Below, piece after piece: positions 29,591-41,534 of a DNA stretch of 64,000 nucleotides (position 1 is its first letter; each line of letters begins with the position of its first letter). The translations under genes and the position numbers were made by a program. The notes beneath the pieces are model-generated. The model was not told the DNA's origin. It searched no databases and saw only the letters and a list, made by a program, of their open reading frames with translations. Source of the stretch: Diploptera punctata (taxonomy: Eukaryota; Arthropoda; Insecta; Blattodea; Blaberidae); NCBI GenBank assembly GCA_030220185.1, contig JASPKZ010004202.1, forward strand, positions 810,001 through 874,000, read 5' to 3'.

Positions 29591-29761
29591 TGTTTGTTAC
29601 AAACTGATAGTCTGTAAGCCCGTAGTCATTTGTGTATTTTAAAACTCATGTTAATTACTGAGATTGGTTGGAGAAAACCCTCAATGACGAGGAAAATTCT
29701 CAAAGTGAAAAATGAAGATAAAGTGAATTTAATCAGATGGTCAGAAAATATTTTGTGAAGA

Positions 29762-30105
29762 TAATAAATAATAGTTTTAAAAAACTAAAACAACACGCTT
29801 TATTAGAAAACCTAACTAAAAAAATTAAAAATAATTTTAATTTCCAACACGCTTGGGATAAATAATTTTACCATCAAAAGCGTGGGGTGCTTTTTATCAA
29901 TTAATATATTTGATAATAAACAGATATTGGTAAAAGTAAAGTCTCTAAGAAGAAAATGTAAAAATTATAAAAAGCACCCCACGCTTTTGATGGTAAAATT
30001 ATTTCTCCCAAGTGTGTTGGAAATTAAAATTATTTTTCTTTTTTTTTAGTTCGGTTTTCTAATAAAGCTGTTGTTTTAGTTTTTTAAAACTATTATTTTT
30101 TTTAT
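29762..30105. repeat. Palindrome in repeat T copy 2
   Basis: Arms of about 130 bp (29762-29893 and 29970-30105) around a ~75-bp spacer. The ~70-bp segment found in both arms of copy 1 is missing from both arms here. Confidence 0.8.
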
Positions 30106-30205
30106 TTTTTAGTTTTAATATTTTACAGAATAAGATAAAAATGTAAATATCATTAAATTCGATACTATTGTAGTATGAGCTAAAAGTAATACTCTTCTAA
30201 AAAAA

Positions 30206-30297
30206 TCCTCGCAGCCGGATTTGAACCAGCGACCTATGGATTACAGAAATTATATGCCACTAGAGTTCACCGTTCTACCAACTGAGCACTTACAACA
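30206..30297 (-). repeat. tRNA-Tyr-like sequence with intron, copy 2
   Basis: Minus strand: TGCTCAGTTGGTAGAAC, then GAACTCTAGTGGC, an intron-like ATATAATTTCTGTA, then ATCCATAGGTCGCTGG and GGTTCAAATCCGGC. The 3' half is closer to tRNA-Tyr than in copy 1. The acceptor stem is unpaired. Confidence 0.7.
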
Positions 30298-30796
30298 ATT
30301 GACTAAAAAATCTACAAGTCCGCAACCTATTATACCAGTTTTCATTTTTTTGATTTTCTGATGATTCTGGCCAGGATTCTAGAAACAAAATATGAAATTA
30401 TTGTATTGTCACGGGTCCTTTACAAGTATATAAAGTTTCAAGTCGATCCAATGTTTCTAAGTGGGTGAAAATCGTGTTCAAAAATTCCGTTACATAGATA
30501 CAAATACACTTTTTTTTCTGATGATTCTGGCCATGATTTTAGAAACAAAATATGAAATTATTATATTGTCACGGGTCTTTTACAAGTATGCAAAGTTTCA
30601 AGTCGATCCAATGATTTTAAGTGGGTGAAAATCGCGTTAAAAGATTCAGTTACATAGATACAGGTCAAGCTAATATAAAGCGTGTAAAATAAATATGAAA
30701 TTATTGTATTGTCACGGATCCTCTACAAGTATACAAAGTTTCAAATCGATCCGATGATTTTAAGTGGGTGAAAATCGCGTTGAAAGATTCCGTTAC

Positions 30797-30958
<162 letters not shown>

Positions 30959-30985
30959 AGGTCAAGCTAATATAAAGCGTGTAAA

Positions 30986-31489
30986 AACTCTAAAATCCCT
31001 ATATGTCCCTAATAAATCCCCATTGAGGATTGAACTAGGGGCCGGAGATAAAATTAAACAGCTGACGTATAAGATAGCGTGAGGTTATGAAACTAATAAC
31101 ATAAACTAATCACGTATATCGAACAAAGTCGGGGACATGGGAGCTCTGAGAAAGGAATGAGATACGATCAGGAAGTTCATTGTAGGCCTTGCCAGCTATT
31201 GCGACAAAAATGCAGTTCTGAATAAAAATGTACAGTCGACAAGAAACAATGTATATCTGATAAGAGGGCCATGAATGACGTCAATCTAACAAAAGAATTA
31301 TGTTGCCTGATTAGCATACTTCCTTCCTGTCGTGTCCATATCGAGACGTCTTACGTCTGCTTAACCGGGGCGTCGTATGGTGCTGGATGCTGTGTCACGT
31401 GGATTTGCCCTACTGTCGACAAACTTGACACCCAGCACTGACGTGTCATATATACGTAGTTCAGAACTGAACAGAATCTATGTATTTTT
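30986..31489. other. No recognised feature
   Basis: Unique in the window; higher GC than its surroundings around 31330-31440. Confidence 0.4.
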
Positions 31490-31830
31490 CCATGGCGCGA
31501 CAGGCCTAGATGACCCTTAGACTACCAGCCGGCTGCTGGCCTTACATCCACATGTGTCAAACACAGAGGTAGATGATCATCTTGCCAGTGTAGGGTGACA
31601 TGTGGTCAGCATGTTGGGTCTCGCAGCCGTTATAGCTGGTCTTCTCAACTGGAACCGCTATTTACTGCAGCTACCCAAATGCCTCATGATGCTGGGTGGG
31701 CACCGGTCCCATACTGGCCGAAATACCATGAAAAAATTTCTTCCCCATGGAGACTCGAACCAGCGCAAGTCCCGTAGCTCTGCGCAAGGCTTCCTGCCTT
31801 AACCACTCGGGACGAACAGGATCTATAGAG
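31490..31830 (-). mobile_element. SINE4, tRNA-Ser/Leu-like head
   Basis: Minus strand: CCCGAGTGGTTAAGGC (A box typical of tRNA-Ser/Leu), a long arm-like segment, and CTGGTTCGAGTCTCC (B box), then a body ending near GGCCTGTCGCGCCATGG. A tail fragment of the same family occurs at 44340-44490. Confidence 0.78.
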
Positions 31831-31904
31831 TCCGGAAAATCCAATCAACATTTATTTTTACTAGCTAGCTACCTCTAAATAAATTAAAATTAATGTGTTT
31901 TTAT

Positions 31905-32878
31905 GTTTAGCGGACATAAGCTCTCCATATATCTCTATCCTGAGCTAATGTTTTCCAATCATCCCCTGTATAATGTACTTCCCTCAAATCATAGTTAATG
32001 TTATTCTCCCACCTCATTCTTGGTCTACCAACTAGGCGTTTTCCCTCTGGTTTTCTTACAAGAAGCTTCCATGCACGTCTTTCATTCCCCATTCGTGCCA
32101 CATGTCCTGCCCATAGCAGTCTACGAGACTTAACTGTTCTTATTATATCTGGCTTCCTATAAAGACCACGCAATTCACTGTTATGCAGTCTTCTCCATTC
32201 ACCTGTCTGTTCATCTCTCTTTGGTCCAAGAATTATCCTAAGAACTTTATTCTCAAATACTCGTAATCTTCTTTCCTCCCTTAAAGTCAGAGTCCATGTT
32301 TCGCACCCATATAATATAACTGGTAGAATCCATCCATAGTAATTCTGCCCGAAGGCAGGTCCTTCACTGCAATCATAGCATTTTCATGCTATGCTTGCAG
32401 CTTTACTAGGGAATTGTAGGTGTGGTAGCTTCCCGTTGCTTTCCACACCGGCGAAGAATGATGATAATGATAAAGATGGTGATGATGGCCATATGATTTC
32501 GGGGACCGTTTGGGCCTTAAAGTTTTCCTGACATTTGTCTTTCAGGTGAGGAAAAACCCCGATAAAAACCTCACCCAGAAAAACTGCCCCGACCGGGAAC
32601 GTACCCGGGCCCGCTGTATGACAAGGCAGCACGCTACCTCGAGACCACAGCGGTGGACAACTGGTAGAATATATATATATATATATATATATATTTTCAG
32701 TTTAACGTTTTTTGAAAGGAGTTGGGACATCAAGAGTCTCTGCAATGCATAATAGCACGCATTTCCAGAATTGAGCCTATGTTTAATTTCTTTGTGCATC
32801 TCATTCCTATTTGTGATTATTGTTCCTAGGTATTTGAATTCAGCCACTTCCTCAAAATTTCCCTCATTTGTCAATAAT
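31905..32878 (-). mobile_element. LINE LA copy split by SINE3
   Basis: 31905-32329 and 32671-32878 are continuous LA 3' sequence. Minus frame 32173-31907 encodes GHVARMGNERRAWKLLVRKPEG and the usual end. An (AT)n tract (32668-32692) sits at the right junction. Confidence 0.85.
32330..32660 (-). mobile_element. SINE3 with 10-bp target duplication
   Basis: Flanked by ctggtagaat at 32320-32329 and 32661-32670. Removing it restores the LA sequence. Confidence 0.92.
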
Positions 32879-32988
32879 ATTACAGTATAGTTATTTTTAT
32901 TATACAGTGTGATTATAAATTCCCAGTACATTTTAAAGAAATCGCTTACATATCGTATTTCTGTTACAGCCATTCGAAAGATACAAAT

Positions 32989-33491
32989 ATGTTCACCATT
33001 GAAGCGCGGATAGAGATTGTTGCTGCGCGTTTAAGAGGTCAGTCGTACGAAGAAGTTAGAGACAGATTCCAAAGGAAACCCTCACGGGAGACGTGTATCT
33101 TGATATGTTGCAACTTTTTTTACAGCCACAGTTACAGCAAGATGGTATCATTGTTACAGTGGTGTTGCAACAAGATGGAGCGCCACCACACTTTGCTCTG
33201 GCTATACGCGGGTATCTCAATGACAGGTTTCCCAAAAGGTGGATTGGAAGGGCATCTCCTCGTATCTGGGCACCTCGTTCGCCAGACCTCACACCCCTGG
33301 AGTTTTATGCTTGGGGGTTCATCAAGCAACAGGTGTACAGAACCAAGTTTCCTAATCTGCAAGTGCTGAAAGAACGCATACGCCAAGCGAGTGAAGTGAT
33401 TACAGAGGATATGTTGGTGCATGTTTTCCGGGCGACGGTGCGTCGTTGGGAAACATGTTTTGAGATTGATGGAGGTTATGTTGAACACTAA
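32989..33491 (+). pseudogene. Internally deleted mariner-type transposase
   Basis: Starts MFTIEARIEIVAARLRGQSY (first helix of the DNA-binding domain) and is joined, after a large internal deletion near 33085 and a frame change, to TCILICC (in frame YLDMLQLFLQPQL). The C-terminal part contains Asp in LQQDGAPPHFA and SPDLTPLEFYAWGF, where the third acidic residue is Glu instead of the Asp at 18 kb, with 41 residues between. It continues to RRWETCFEIDGGYVEH and a stop. The first catalytic Asp is deleted, so the protein cannot be active. Confidence 0.85.
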
Positions 33492-33575
33492 CTTGAAAGT
33501 AGAAGCTACCTTATAATTTTTGTTTTATTTGCGCTACGTTATCCACAAAATGTACTGGGACTTTATATTGACACT

Positions 33576-34023
33576 TGTGCCGGTTCGCTCAGGGTAGAAT
33601 ATGATTACTCTGGGATGTTTTAAATTATACACTTATTATTTTAGTTTATTGGACACATTTGACTATACAATTGTATGTGTACAGTGTTTTATACTTCACT
33701 CGGTGTGGAGTTGATGAATTACTTCCGCCCACGTGTTTTAATATCACCTTCACGAACGGTTACTGAAGAACTTGACTATTGTGGAACGTAGGAGCGTGAG
33801 AGAGTTTTCACACGCGTCCTCGCCTTATAAGGGCGATGACTCCTCCCATAAGTTGCCACCCCCACTCCGAGTGTATATGTTATTCATTATAGCTTAGAAG
33901 GATGGGTACCATTCGTTTGGGTTTCTATGTTGGTAATAGACTCGTGTGCACGTTTGTGCGCCTTCCAGTTATTACTATTAATGGTACGCTTTAGTACTCA
34001 GGAGTCTATTACTTCTTGCCACA
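33576..34023. mobile_element. Probable solo LTR
   Basis: 448 bp beginning TGTGCCGG and ending GCCACA (TG...CA with a 4-bp TGTG/CACA inversion), flanked by CACT at 33572-33575 and 34024-34027. It interrupts the right end of the mariner element. A TATA-like CTTATAAGG lies at about 33825. No internal retroelement sequence is present, as expected after LTR-LTR recombination. Orientation (+) is suggested by the TATA-like site. No second copy is in the window, so the family is unknown. Confidence 0.65.
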
Positions 34024-34028
34024 CACTG

Positions 34029-34140
34029 TAGTATAGTTATTTAGATTGGCAACCCCGAAATGTAGGAAGTTGAACTTTCAATGATGGTCGTCATTGCTGT
34101 AAGTACGACAAAACGGACCATCGCGCATGTAAAATAGTGT
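34029..34140 (+). repeat. Repeat Q, tail fragment
   Basis: TAGTTATTTAGATTGGCAACC to CGACAAAACGGACC matches 9935-10025. The piece left of the mariner (32876-32900) belongs to the same family. Confidence 0.75.
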
Positions 34141-34499
34141 GATGTCAAACTCGAGTTTACGGTTTAGATTTAAGCGAATCGTCAACGTTTTTGATTATTA
34201 CGAAAGAACATTTGAAGGAAGAGTTATGAAGAATTCGGACTCTAATAATGTATGCTGTAGAGGCACAAAACAAACATTTGTGTCACGTGTTGACATGCAT
34301 TAACAGACACTGTCGCATATTTGCAGTGTGGTTATCGACATTCCTCACTGCAGTACATGCATACATGCGAATACCTTATTTTTAATGCATGGCTAACATG
34401 TAAACAGTTCTCAAATATTTTGCATGCAATCATATATTACCTTATTTATATCATTATCTTACTTATCTTACTTTTTGTCTAATAAAGTCCTACTACTAC
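34141..34499. other. No recognised feature
   Basis: AT-rich sequence; a short (ACT)n at 34490-34508. Confidence 0.4.
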
Positions 34500-34825
34500 T
34501 ACTACTACTTACTTACTCACTGGCACTATCGAACCCGTAGGTTCATGGCCGCGCGGACATAACCTCCATACATCCCTATCCTAAGCTAATGCTTTCCAAT
34601 CATTCCCTGTATAATCTACTTCCCTCAAATCATAGTTAATGTTGTTCTCCCACCTCATTCTTGGTCTACCAACTGGGCGTTTTCCCTCTGGCTTTCCTAC
34701 AAGAAGCTTCCATGCACGTCTTTCATTCCCCATACGTGCAACATGTCTTGCCCATCGCAGTCTACGAGACTTAGCTGTTCTTATTATATCTGGCTTCCTA
34801 TAAAGACCATGTAGTTCATTGTTTT
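34500..34825 (-). mobile_element. LINE LA, 3' end
   Basis: Inverse of the LA end (ACTTACTCACTGGCACTATC to CCTATAAAGACCATGTAG). Confidence 0.85.
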
Positions 34826-34837
34826 CAGAAATGAAAT

Positions 34838-35290
34838 TTATGAGAAGGGTTAATAAATTCTATCTTCAAGCCACAGTTAGTCCAAAAGCATTCAAGACTG
34901 AAAGTGTATAAAACAATGGCTCTTCCAACTCTTTTGTATGGTAGCGAAGTATGGATGTTGAAACAGAAGGATATACAGAGACTTAGATCTGCTGAAATGA
35001 GATATCTTCGGAGGACTGCAGGATACACACTACTAGATCACAAAAAATGAAGACATCTTAGAAGAATTACACATGGAATCTTTAGAAAACAAGATTTCTG
35101 ATTATAAGTCAAGATGGATGCAACATGTTCATCGAATGGAAGATCACAGAATACCCAAACAAATGTTAAGATATCAACCTGCAGGAAGAAGAAGACCAGA
35201 ACGTCCACTCAAAAGACTTTTGGATGGTGTTTCTCTTGAGGCCGAAACAGGTCAACAAATGGCCTAAATTCTTGAATGTACTATGATGAT
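34838..35290 (+). mobile_element. LINE LC, 3' end
   Basis: Same as 20283-20742 but plus: IVLYTFSLEC on the reverse, and on the plus strand ALPTLLYGSEVWML, RYLRRTAGYTLLDH and HVHRMEDHRIPKQMLRYQPAGRRR. Ends at GAATGTACTATGATGATGATG. Confidence 0.85.
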
Positions 35291-35299
35291 GATGATGAA

Positions 35300-35570
35300 A
35301 TTTATGAGACGTACTGCAGGTTACTTAAGAACAGACCATAAAGAAATTCTGAGATTCTCAAAGAATTACAAACAGAATTAGTCATGGAATATGTACAAAA
35401 ATACAGAAACAACTGGAAATCTCACGTAAGAAGAATAAGCAGAACAAGAATACCACGTCAAATCTTAAATTACCTGCCACCAGGCAAGAGATCTTTGGGC
35501 AGACCCTTCAAACGTTGGATTGAGACCGTAACAGACCACTAGGTCTATCACGTGAAAGGAAGAAGAAGAA
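35300..35570 (+). mobile_element. LINE LC-related 3' fragment
   Basis: Plus strand encodes MRRTAGYLRTDHKE, then (frameshift) YVQKYRNNWKSHVRRISRTRIPRQ and GKRSLGRPFKRW. Followed by a short LA piece (35573-35615). Confidence 0.75.
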
Positions 35571-35615
35571 TATATATTTTCAGTTTAAATTTTTTTGAAA
35601 GGAGTTGGGACGTCC

Positions 35616-36049
35616 CTGTAATGAATTATTTACAAAATGCAACATTTTTTTTAAATTTATGAACCCCTATATTTTTAAAATGAATATTTCTCTCCAGGTA
35701 ACGTCAGAAAAACATTCACACTAACAATTCAGACCAGGTACTGACAAATTTGAATCCTGACGCCAATATGGTAGTTAAAAGCGAATAGAAGACTCTCTGA
35801 CTGTTAATACAGGTGTTTATGCATACATTCCGAAACGCCCAGTTGTGAAGGTCAAGTCCAAATCTATCGTACGTTCTAATGACAAGTTTTCCTCTGACAG
35901 GTGACATCCAAACAAACAAAAATACAGGTAGCTAATTATTTTATTACAATCTTTTTAGCTTTTTTTATTTCCTTATTAGAGCAATAACAGCAGTCACCAT
36001 TGCTTGGAGTCTTATGGAACAGACATAAAACCAGGAAAAATAAGTTATA
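35616..36049. other. No recognised feature
   Basis: Unique in the window. Confidence 0.4.
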
Positions 36050-36460
36050 AATATATGATTCAATAGTGAGAAGTACTGTCACATATGGAGCTGAAGTTTG
36101 GAAATTCAACAAAAACTTATGTCGATGGAAATGGATTTCTTGAGGAGAGCAGCAAGATGTTCAAAATTAGACAAAATAACAAATACTGTCATAAGAGAAA
36201 AAATGAATATTGGTTATTCAATAGTAGATTATAAACGGTATAAGCAATTAAATTGGTATGGGCACGTACGACGAATGCAAGAAGAAAGATTACCCAGGAA
36301 AACATTGGAATGGTGTCCACCTGGAAGAAGGAGAAGAGGAAGACTTCGAAACTCGTGGATGCAGGAAATAAGAACTGGAATGAGAGCAGGAGGACTGGAG
36401 GACATGGATTGGATGGAGAGAGACGAGTGGAGAAGAAAAATAAAACTTTAAGCACAAAAA
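36050..36460 (+). mobile_element. LINE LE, 3' end
   Basis: Encodes AEVWKFNKNLCR, then MDFLRRAARCSKLDKITN, YGHVRRMQEERLPRKTLEWC and RRGRLRNSWMQEI. Intact for about 117 residues to the stop. Confidence 0.82.
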
Positions 36461-36814
36461 GATGTGTAAACATCAAAATTCTGTATATAAATAAAATTTT
36501 TCCTTTTTACGCATGAACCGCTTGGTTTTGAAAGACTTCTGACAAGCGAACTGTCAGCCACTGCATGCCGAAACCTATCTTGAAATTTCTCCCAGAGAAG
36601 TGTGTCCAAAAATTATCTCTCGTTTTTAACTCAAGGCACAAAAATCAAAGCCAGTATCCTGACATGGCAGCCCGCTGTGCATAGCAGATGGACTCCCTGC
36701 TTGACTTAGAGCGAAGTGGAGTTACGCGGGTGCTGCGCGGACGGCAGATAGTGAAAGTTTCCAATACATGAAATGAGTCGATACTAGTAAAATTCATGGT
36801 AAGACTCCGTTGAG
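36461..36814. other. No recognised feature
   Basis: No repeats shared with the window. Confidence 0.4.
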
Positions 36815-37205
36815 GTGATATTTACTTACTTACTCACTGGAACTATCGAACCCGTAGGTTCATGGCCGCGCGGACATAAGCTCTCCATACATCCCTATCC
36901 TGACCTAATATTTTCCAATCATTCCCTGTATAATCTACTTCTCTCAAATCATAGTTAATGTCATTCTCCCACCTCATTCTTGGTCTACCAACAGGGCGTT
37001 TTCCCTCTGGCTTTCCTACAAGAAGCTTCCATGCAAGTCTTTCATTCCCCATACGTGCAACATGTCCTGCCCATCGCAGTCTACGAGACTTAACTGTTCT
37101 TATTATATCTGGCTTCCTATAAAGACCATGTAGTTCACTGTTATGTAGTCTTCTCCATTCACCTGTCTGTTCATCTCTCTTGGTCCAAACATTCTCCTAA
37201 GTTCT
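36815..37205 (-). mobile_element. LINE LA, 3' end
   Basis: The minus strand encodes MGNERLAWKLLVGKPEGKRP and WRAYVRAAMNLRVR; ends with the TTACTTACTCACTGG tail. Confidence 0.87.
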
Positions 37206-37439
37206 GACATAAACATACATTCATCCTACAATCATCTTTGCACACAATACAATAATTCATCATATGCGGAAACTGGTCTAATGAAGTGGTGCATAAATTG
37301 AAAATAGACCACATTAACGCCATCTATCCGCCCAGCGCGGAATTCAAACCATGTAAAGTGCAGTGGGCTCGATATGAATCTTCAATTCGGATCCCAGTAA
37401 GCACGAATAACGTCTACACTGCAGCCATTGATTCTCCGG

Positions 37440-37700
37440 CCTTGACGTTTTCACGACAGTGTTGCCGATATGTATATTCAGTGGAGTGGCCGTTTTATGT
37501 ATGCCGTTAGCAGACATACTGCTGACAACATCACAGCAATTTAAAACCTTACTCGCCCGCTATAGCTGTGTCAAGAGCAGTGATTGTTTGTGGCAGACGT
37601 TCACTCCCACACAACCATTTCCTTATTGGCAGTAGAGGGCGAGTTCTCCCTTTATCCGTCGTACAACCTAAACTTCAGAGCCGGAGAATCGGCGGCTCGG
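37440..37700 (+). repeat. Interspersed repeat R, second copy
   Basis: Matches 10925-11180 over about 255 bp with several indels. Confidence 0.6.
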
Positions 37701-37814
37701 GCATAAGTGCGCATGAGCGAAGAATCAAAACTCTAGAACAATGAAGGATTTTACCTCATATGACTCCTCTCTTATCAAAACATACCAGGTTCTGCAGAGA
37801 ATCTAAAGTATATA

Positions 37815-37915
37815 TTTATTATTATTATTATTATTATGACGAAGATGATTATGATGACTACATCGATGATTATGATGATTATGATGATGATGATGATGAT
37901 TATGACAATACAATT
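37815..37915. repeat. (TTA)n and (GAT)n simple repeat
   Basis: (ATT)n to about 37838, followed by GATGATTATGATGA-type sequence. Confidence 0.9.
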
Positions 37916-38220
37916 TTAAAATTTCGAAGAATAAAACTAAAATTTTAGCATTTAAAGGACATGATACCTTAAGAGCAAAAATAGTAAATGATAATAAAAT
38001 TTTAGAGCAGGTGAACAGTTTTAAATATCTAGGTTTCAATTTATCATATGTTAAAATTGAAGATATTAATGACAAAATAAATAAATTTAATCTAATGTGT
38101 GGCACTATTAAAAGAACCGTTAAAAACACAAGAAAAGAAACAAAAATTAAATTTTATAAAGTAATGGTTCTTCCTGTATTGATGTATGGATCAGAATGTT
38201 GGACGATCACTAAAAGACAA
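37916..38220 (+). mobile_element. LINE LF, RT C-terminal fragment
   Basis: Encodes KILAFKGHDTLRAKI, EQVNSFKYLGFNLSY, MCGTIKRTVKNTRKETKIKF and VLMYGSECWTITKRQD, related to 25173-26471. It ends at a SINE3 insertion; matching LF sequence resumes in another copy at 58825. Confidence 0.82.
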
Positions 38221-38565
38221 GATTCTGCCCGAAGGCAGGTCCTTCACTACAATCATAGCATTTTCATGTTATGCTTGCAGCTTTACTAGGGAATTGTGTA
38301 GGTGTGGTAGTTTCCCGTTGCTTTCCACACCGGCGAAGGATGATGATGATGATGATAATGATAATGGTAAGGATGATAATGATAAGGATGATGGCCATAT
38401 GATTTCGGGGACCGTTTGGGCCTTAAAGTTTTCCTGACTTTTGTCTTACAGGTGAGGAAAAACCCCGATAAATACCTCACCAGAAAAACTGCCCCGACCA
38501 GGGATCGAACCCGGGCCCGCTGCGTGACAAGGCAGCACGCTACCTCGAGACCACAGCGGTGAACT
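38221..38565 (-). mobile_element. SINE3, full-length
   Basis: ATTCTGCCCGAAGGCAGGTC at the left and CGAGACCACAGCGGTG at the right; B box intact (as GATCGAACCCGGGC). Confidence 0.9.
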
Positions 38566-38928
38566 AACATAAATATAATCAATGTTTTATGTGTTTGTAT
38601 AATAAACACCCATGGCGCTATGAGAAACGTGACAACGCCGCATGTCAAGCATTGCCGCGCGGCACCCGCTTTTATATAAACGGTTAACCATCAGAGTGAG
38701 ACTATAATAAGAGAGATGGTGAGTGGACAGGACCACCCTGAAGTATTGACCACCCACATAACATGTCACTACACTTCATTACAACCAACTCTACATTCAT
38801 ATTCATATCTGTGCAGTGTTGCCATCATCTGAATATAAATTATACCTTACTTCTGAATGCCACCTCATATTCGCTATTATTTTTAATAGCTCTATACACT
38901 ACATTACCGAAACTATAGGGACATACAT
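38566..38928. other. No recognised feature
   Basis: No coding signal. The sequence directly before 38929 resembles other P1 5' flanks only weakly. Confidence 0.4.
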
Positions 38929-39540
38929 AGGCCCACTTTCAAATAAAATATCTAAACACTTTGAAAAGTTGAACATTAATGTGGCATTTAAAACTAACAA
39001 AACTTTACAAAATATAATAAAAAACAATAAAACCAAAATAAAAATGAAAAATTATCAGGTGTATATAAATTGAAGTGTGGCACATATGACAATGTCTATA
39101 TAGGACAAACTGGTAGACCTTTTGTCTCTCGGATAAAGGAACACATGAGAACATATAACAGAAATTTAGAATATTCAAAATATGCTAACCACCTATTCCA
39201 ATTTAATCATTGTTTCGATCCAAATTTTTAAATTTTACATGTTTGTGATAAGGGTATGAAGTTGGACCTTTTGGAGGCTGTAGAAATAAATAAATTGAAA
39301 AGTAGTAATAAACTGTTAAATTCTCAACTTGATTTGAATGAATCGCCTTTGTTAAATTAAAAAATTTAAATAAATTATTGTTGTATTGTTGCTTAGATCA
39401 GTTGATATGTACTATAATAACACAATTCATAATTTGTTAACATGTCTGAAGAAGGTACAGTTTACCGAAACAGCTGTCACTGAATTATATCTTAATAAAT
39501 ATGAAAATCAAATAAAACTAAGTTTTATTTTTATTTAATT
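38929..39540 (+). mobile_element. PLE P1, longest copy in the window
   Basis: The plus strand encodes YIGPLSNKISKHFEKLNIN and VAFKTNKTLQNIIKNNK, the region between RT and endonuclease, then after a 1-nt frameshift near 39058 the GIY-YIG domain (KCGTYDNVYIGQTGRPF; the second Cys of the C-x2-C is Tyr), and a stop in NPNF. The tail with the ribozyme motif ends near 39540. 5'-truncated. Confidence 0.87.
39446..39478 (+). ncRNA. Hammerhead ribozyme-like core in P1
   Basis: CTGAAGA (39446-39452), unpaired A, stem II GGTA/TACC (the fifth pair lost by G to T), GAAA (39467-39470), stem III ACAG/CTGU and C39478. Confidence 0.5.
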
Positions 39541-39782
39541 AACATATAGGGACATTCACCACATTTAACATTTCCCTTTACAAGACGTGTGGTGCGGGAC
39601 CACATGACAGAATCAATCTCAATGTCTGGTCAAATGATTTCCCATTCTCGTCGCACAGCTTTGAACAGAGAAGATAATGGTGCGGGTCGTTAGGTTTCCG
39701 AAATACTTCCCAATTTGTTCTTCTTTGTTTTAATAATCTACAGCCTAACGGATGAAGTTTGTAATTTCTGGAAAAGTATTTC
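39541..39782. other. No recognised feature
   Basis: Short unassigned stretch between P1 and LA. Confidence 0.4.
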
Positions 39783-41534
39783 AACGTGGACAGTAAATGG
39801 CAAATGAGGGAACGTTTGAAGAAGCGGCTAAATTCAAAAACCTAGGAATTCAAATACGTAGAAATCAAACATGGCCTCAATTCTGGAAATCCATGCTATT
39901 AACCCTCTTAGGCCGGTATTCTTGAAACCAACTCTCCTCTCGAAGTGAGTGACATGTCAGTGGCTCCGCCTTACTATGACGTCGAGAGTATTCTTGAAAC
40001 CAACTCTCGCTCAAAACTCTCGTTTTGGCCACGCCTTACTCACTTTTAAATGTCAAATTCTTAAGTCGGCAGTATACCTGTCTTTCGCTTTGTTCTGCTC
40101 CACAGTAGAAATGGCGGAACTCCAAAAGTGAATAATCTTTTGGGTTTGGAGGCACAGAAGTTAATAGAAGATGTGGAAATTGAACAAAATCTACGGGATC
40201 AAGCGAATCGCCGTCGCCGCCTGTACTTTCAGGATATTCCCCGATATACAGGTAAGTCATGTAATATATGCTGTATGATTCATTATATTTTAACTTTTTC
40301 AATATGCATCGTGAGACTTCTTAAAATCTAGTGTTGTTTATTACAAACGTGTATGGAAATACTATATAAAACCGATTACAAATAATTCATGTAGAGAAAT
40401 AAAATATCACTCTCGTGTATAATCATTAACATGATCGTTTTTTTGTTTGTATATTACACGCAAAAAAGTGAAATTTTATTAACTCCGGTCACATAACGAA
40501 CAAAATTGGATAATAATTAGTAATCAATAGTACGATATATATGTGTATGTATATATATATAATATAAGGAAAATGCAAATAATGAAACCTCTTCATTCAA
40601 ACTACTGTAGTAGAAATTAATAAAACAATATTTCTATTAATTTTTTAATACTTAACATTATTATATTTAATTTAAAGAAATAACTTCATTTCGTGTGTTT
40701 TTGTTGGGACAAGTTAGTATACGCATGATTAGTTTATTGAATAATATGCAAGCAATTTATTTTGTTAGGTTAGGAAGAGTGTAATGGGTGTATGTCAGTT
40801 TCTCATAAACTGTTTGGGAATTTATTAAGAAGGTTAGTTATTTCGATTTCACATTTATATCCTGCCACCTGGCGAAGGTTACATTAAACATTCGCGCATG
40901 TGCAGTGCGATTCTGTAGAACTTATTCATTGAATAGATGAGAGTCAAATACTAAAGTTTACCCATAATTTGCTTCACTCTTTAAATTATGCACATGAAAG
41001 ATTATCTGATAATGCTTAATTTAATTTTATGCTAAACTCCTCAATTCAGGAACAAATACTTAATCAAGGTGTGGCCAGACAAATATTAAATTTATTATGG
41101 CATAAATATTGTGTCATACCAATTGTGAATTTATTCAATTTGTTTATTAATTCTATTCACAGGAAGTATGCAGCTGTAGTGGCAGACCTCCCTGGCATCA
41201 GCCAAAGTACTGTGTCACCTATCATCAGAAAAGTATCCACCTCTATTGCAGAATTGAAACTACAATTTATAACATTCCCTAATGGAGATGAGGTTCGTCA
41301 TCTCCATTATGAATTTCATAGAATTGCTTGTTTCCGTGGTGTAGTTGGATTCATCGATGGCACACATATAAAAATAAGGAATCCTGGAGGAGAATATCCC
41401 GAAATTTCAGAAATAGCTTGGGCGTATTCTCCTTCAACTGTCAGGTATGTACAAAAACTAGTTAAGCAAGTATTTTGTGTGTTATTATTATTATTTTATT
41501 TCACTCCCTCTCTCCAAGCGCAACAGGCCTAGAA

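Larger units (their letters stand above)
32905..34028 (+). mobile_element. Deleted mariner-type element interrupted by an LTR
   Basis: The left end, CAGTGTGATTATAAATTCCC, matches the inverse of the right end, which resumes at 34028 after the LTR (…ATTGACACT at 33575, then G at 34028). TA flanks both sides (32903-32904, 34029-34030). The interior holds the N-terminus and C-terminal third of a transposase. Confidence 0.8.

Noticed and set aside
31595..31802. Two overlapping 60-66 codon frames
   Set aside because: They lie in antisense SINE4 sequence.
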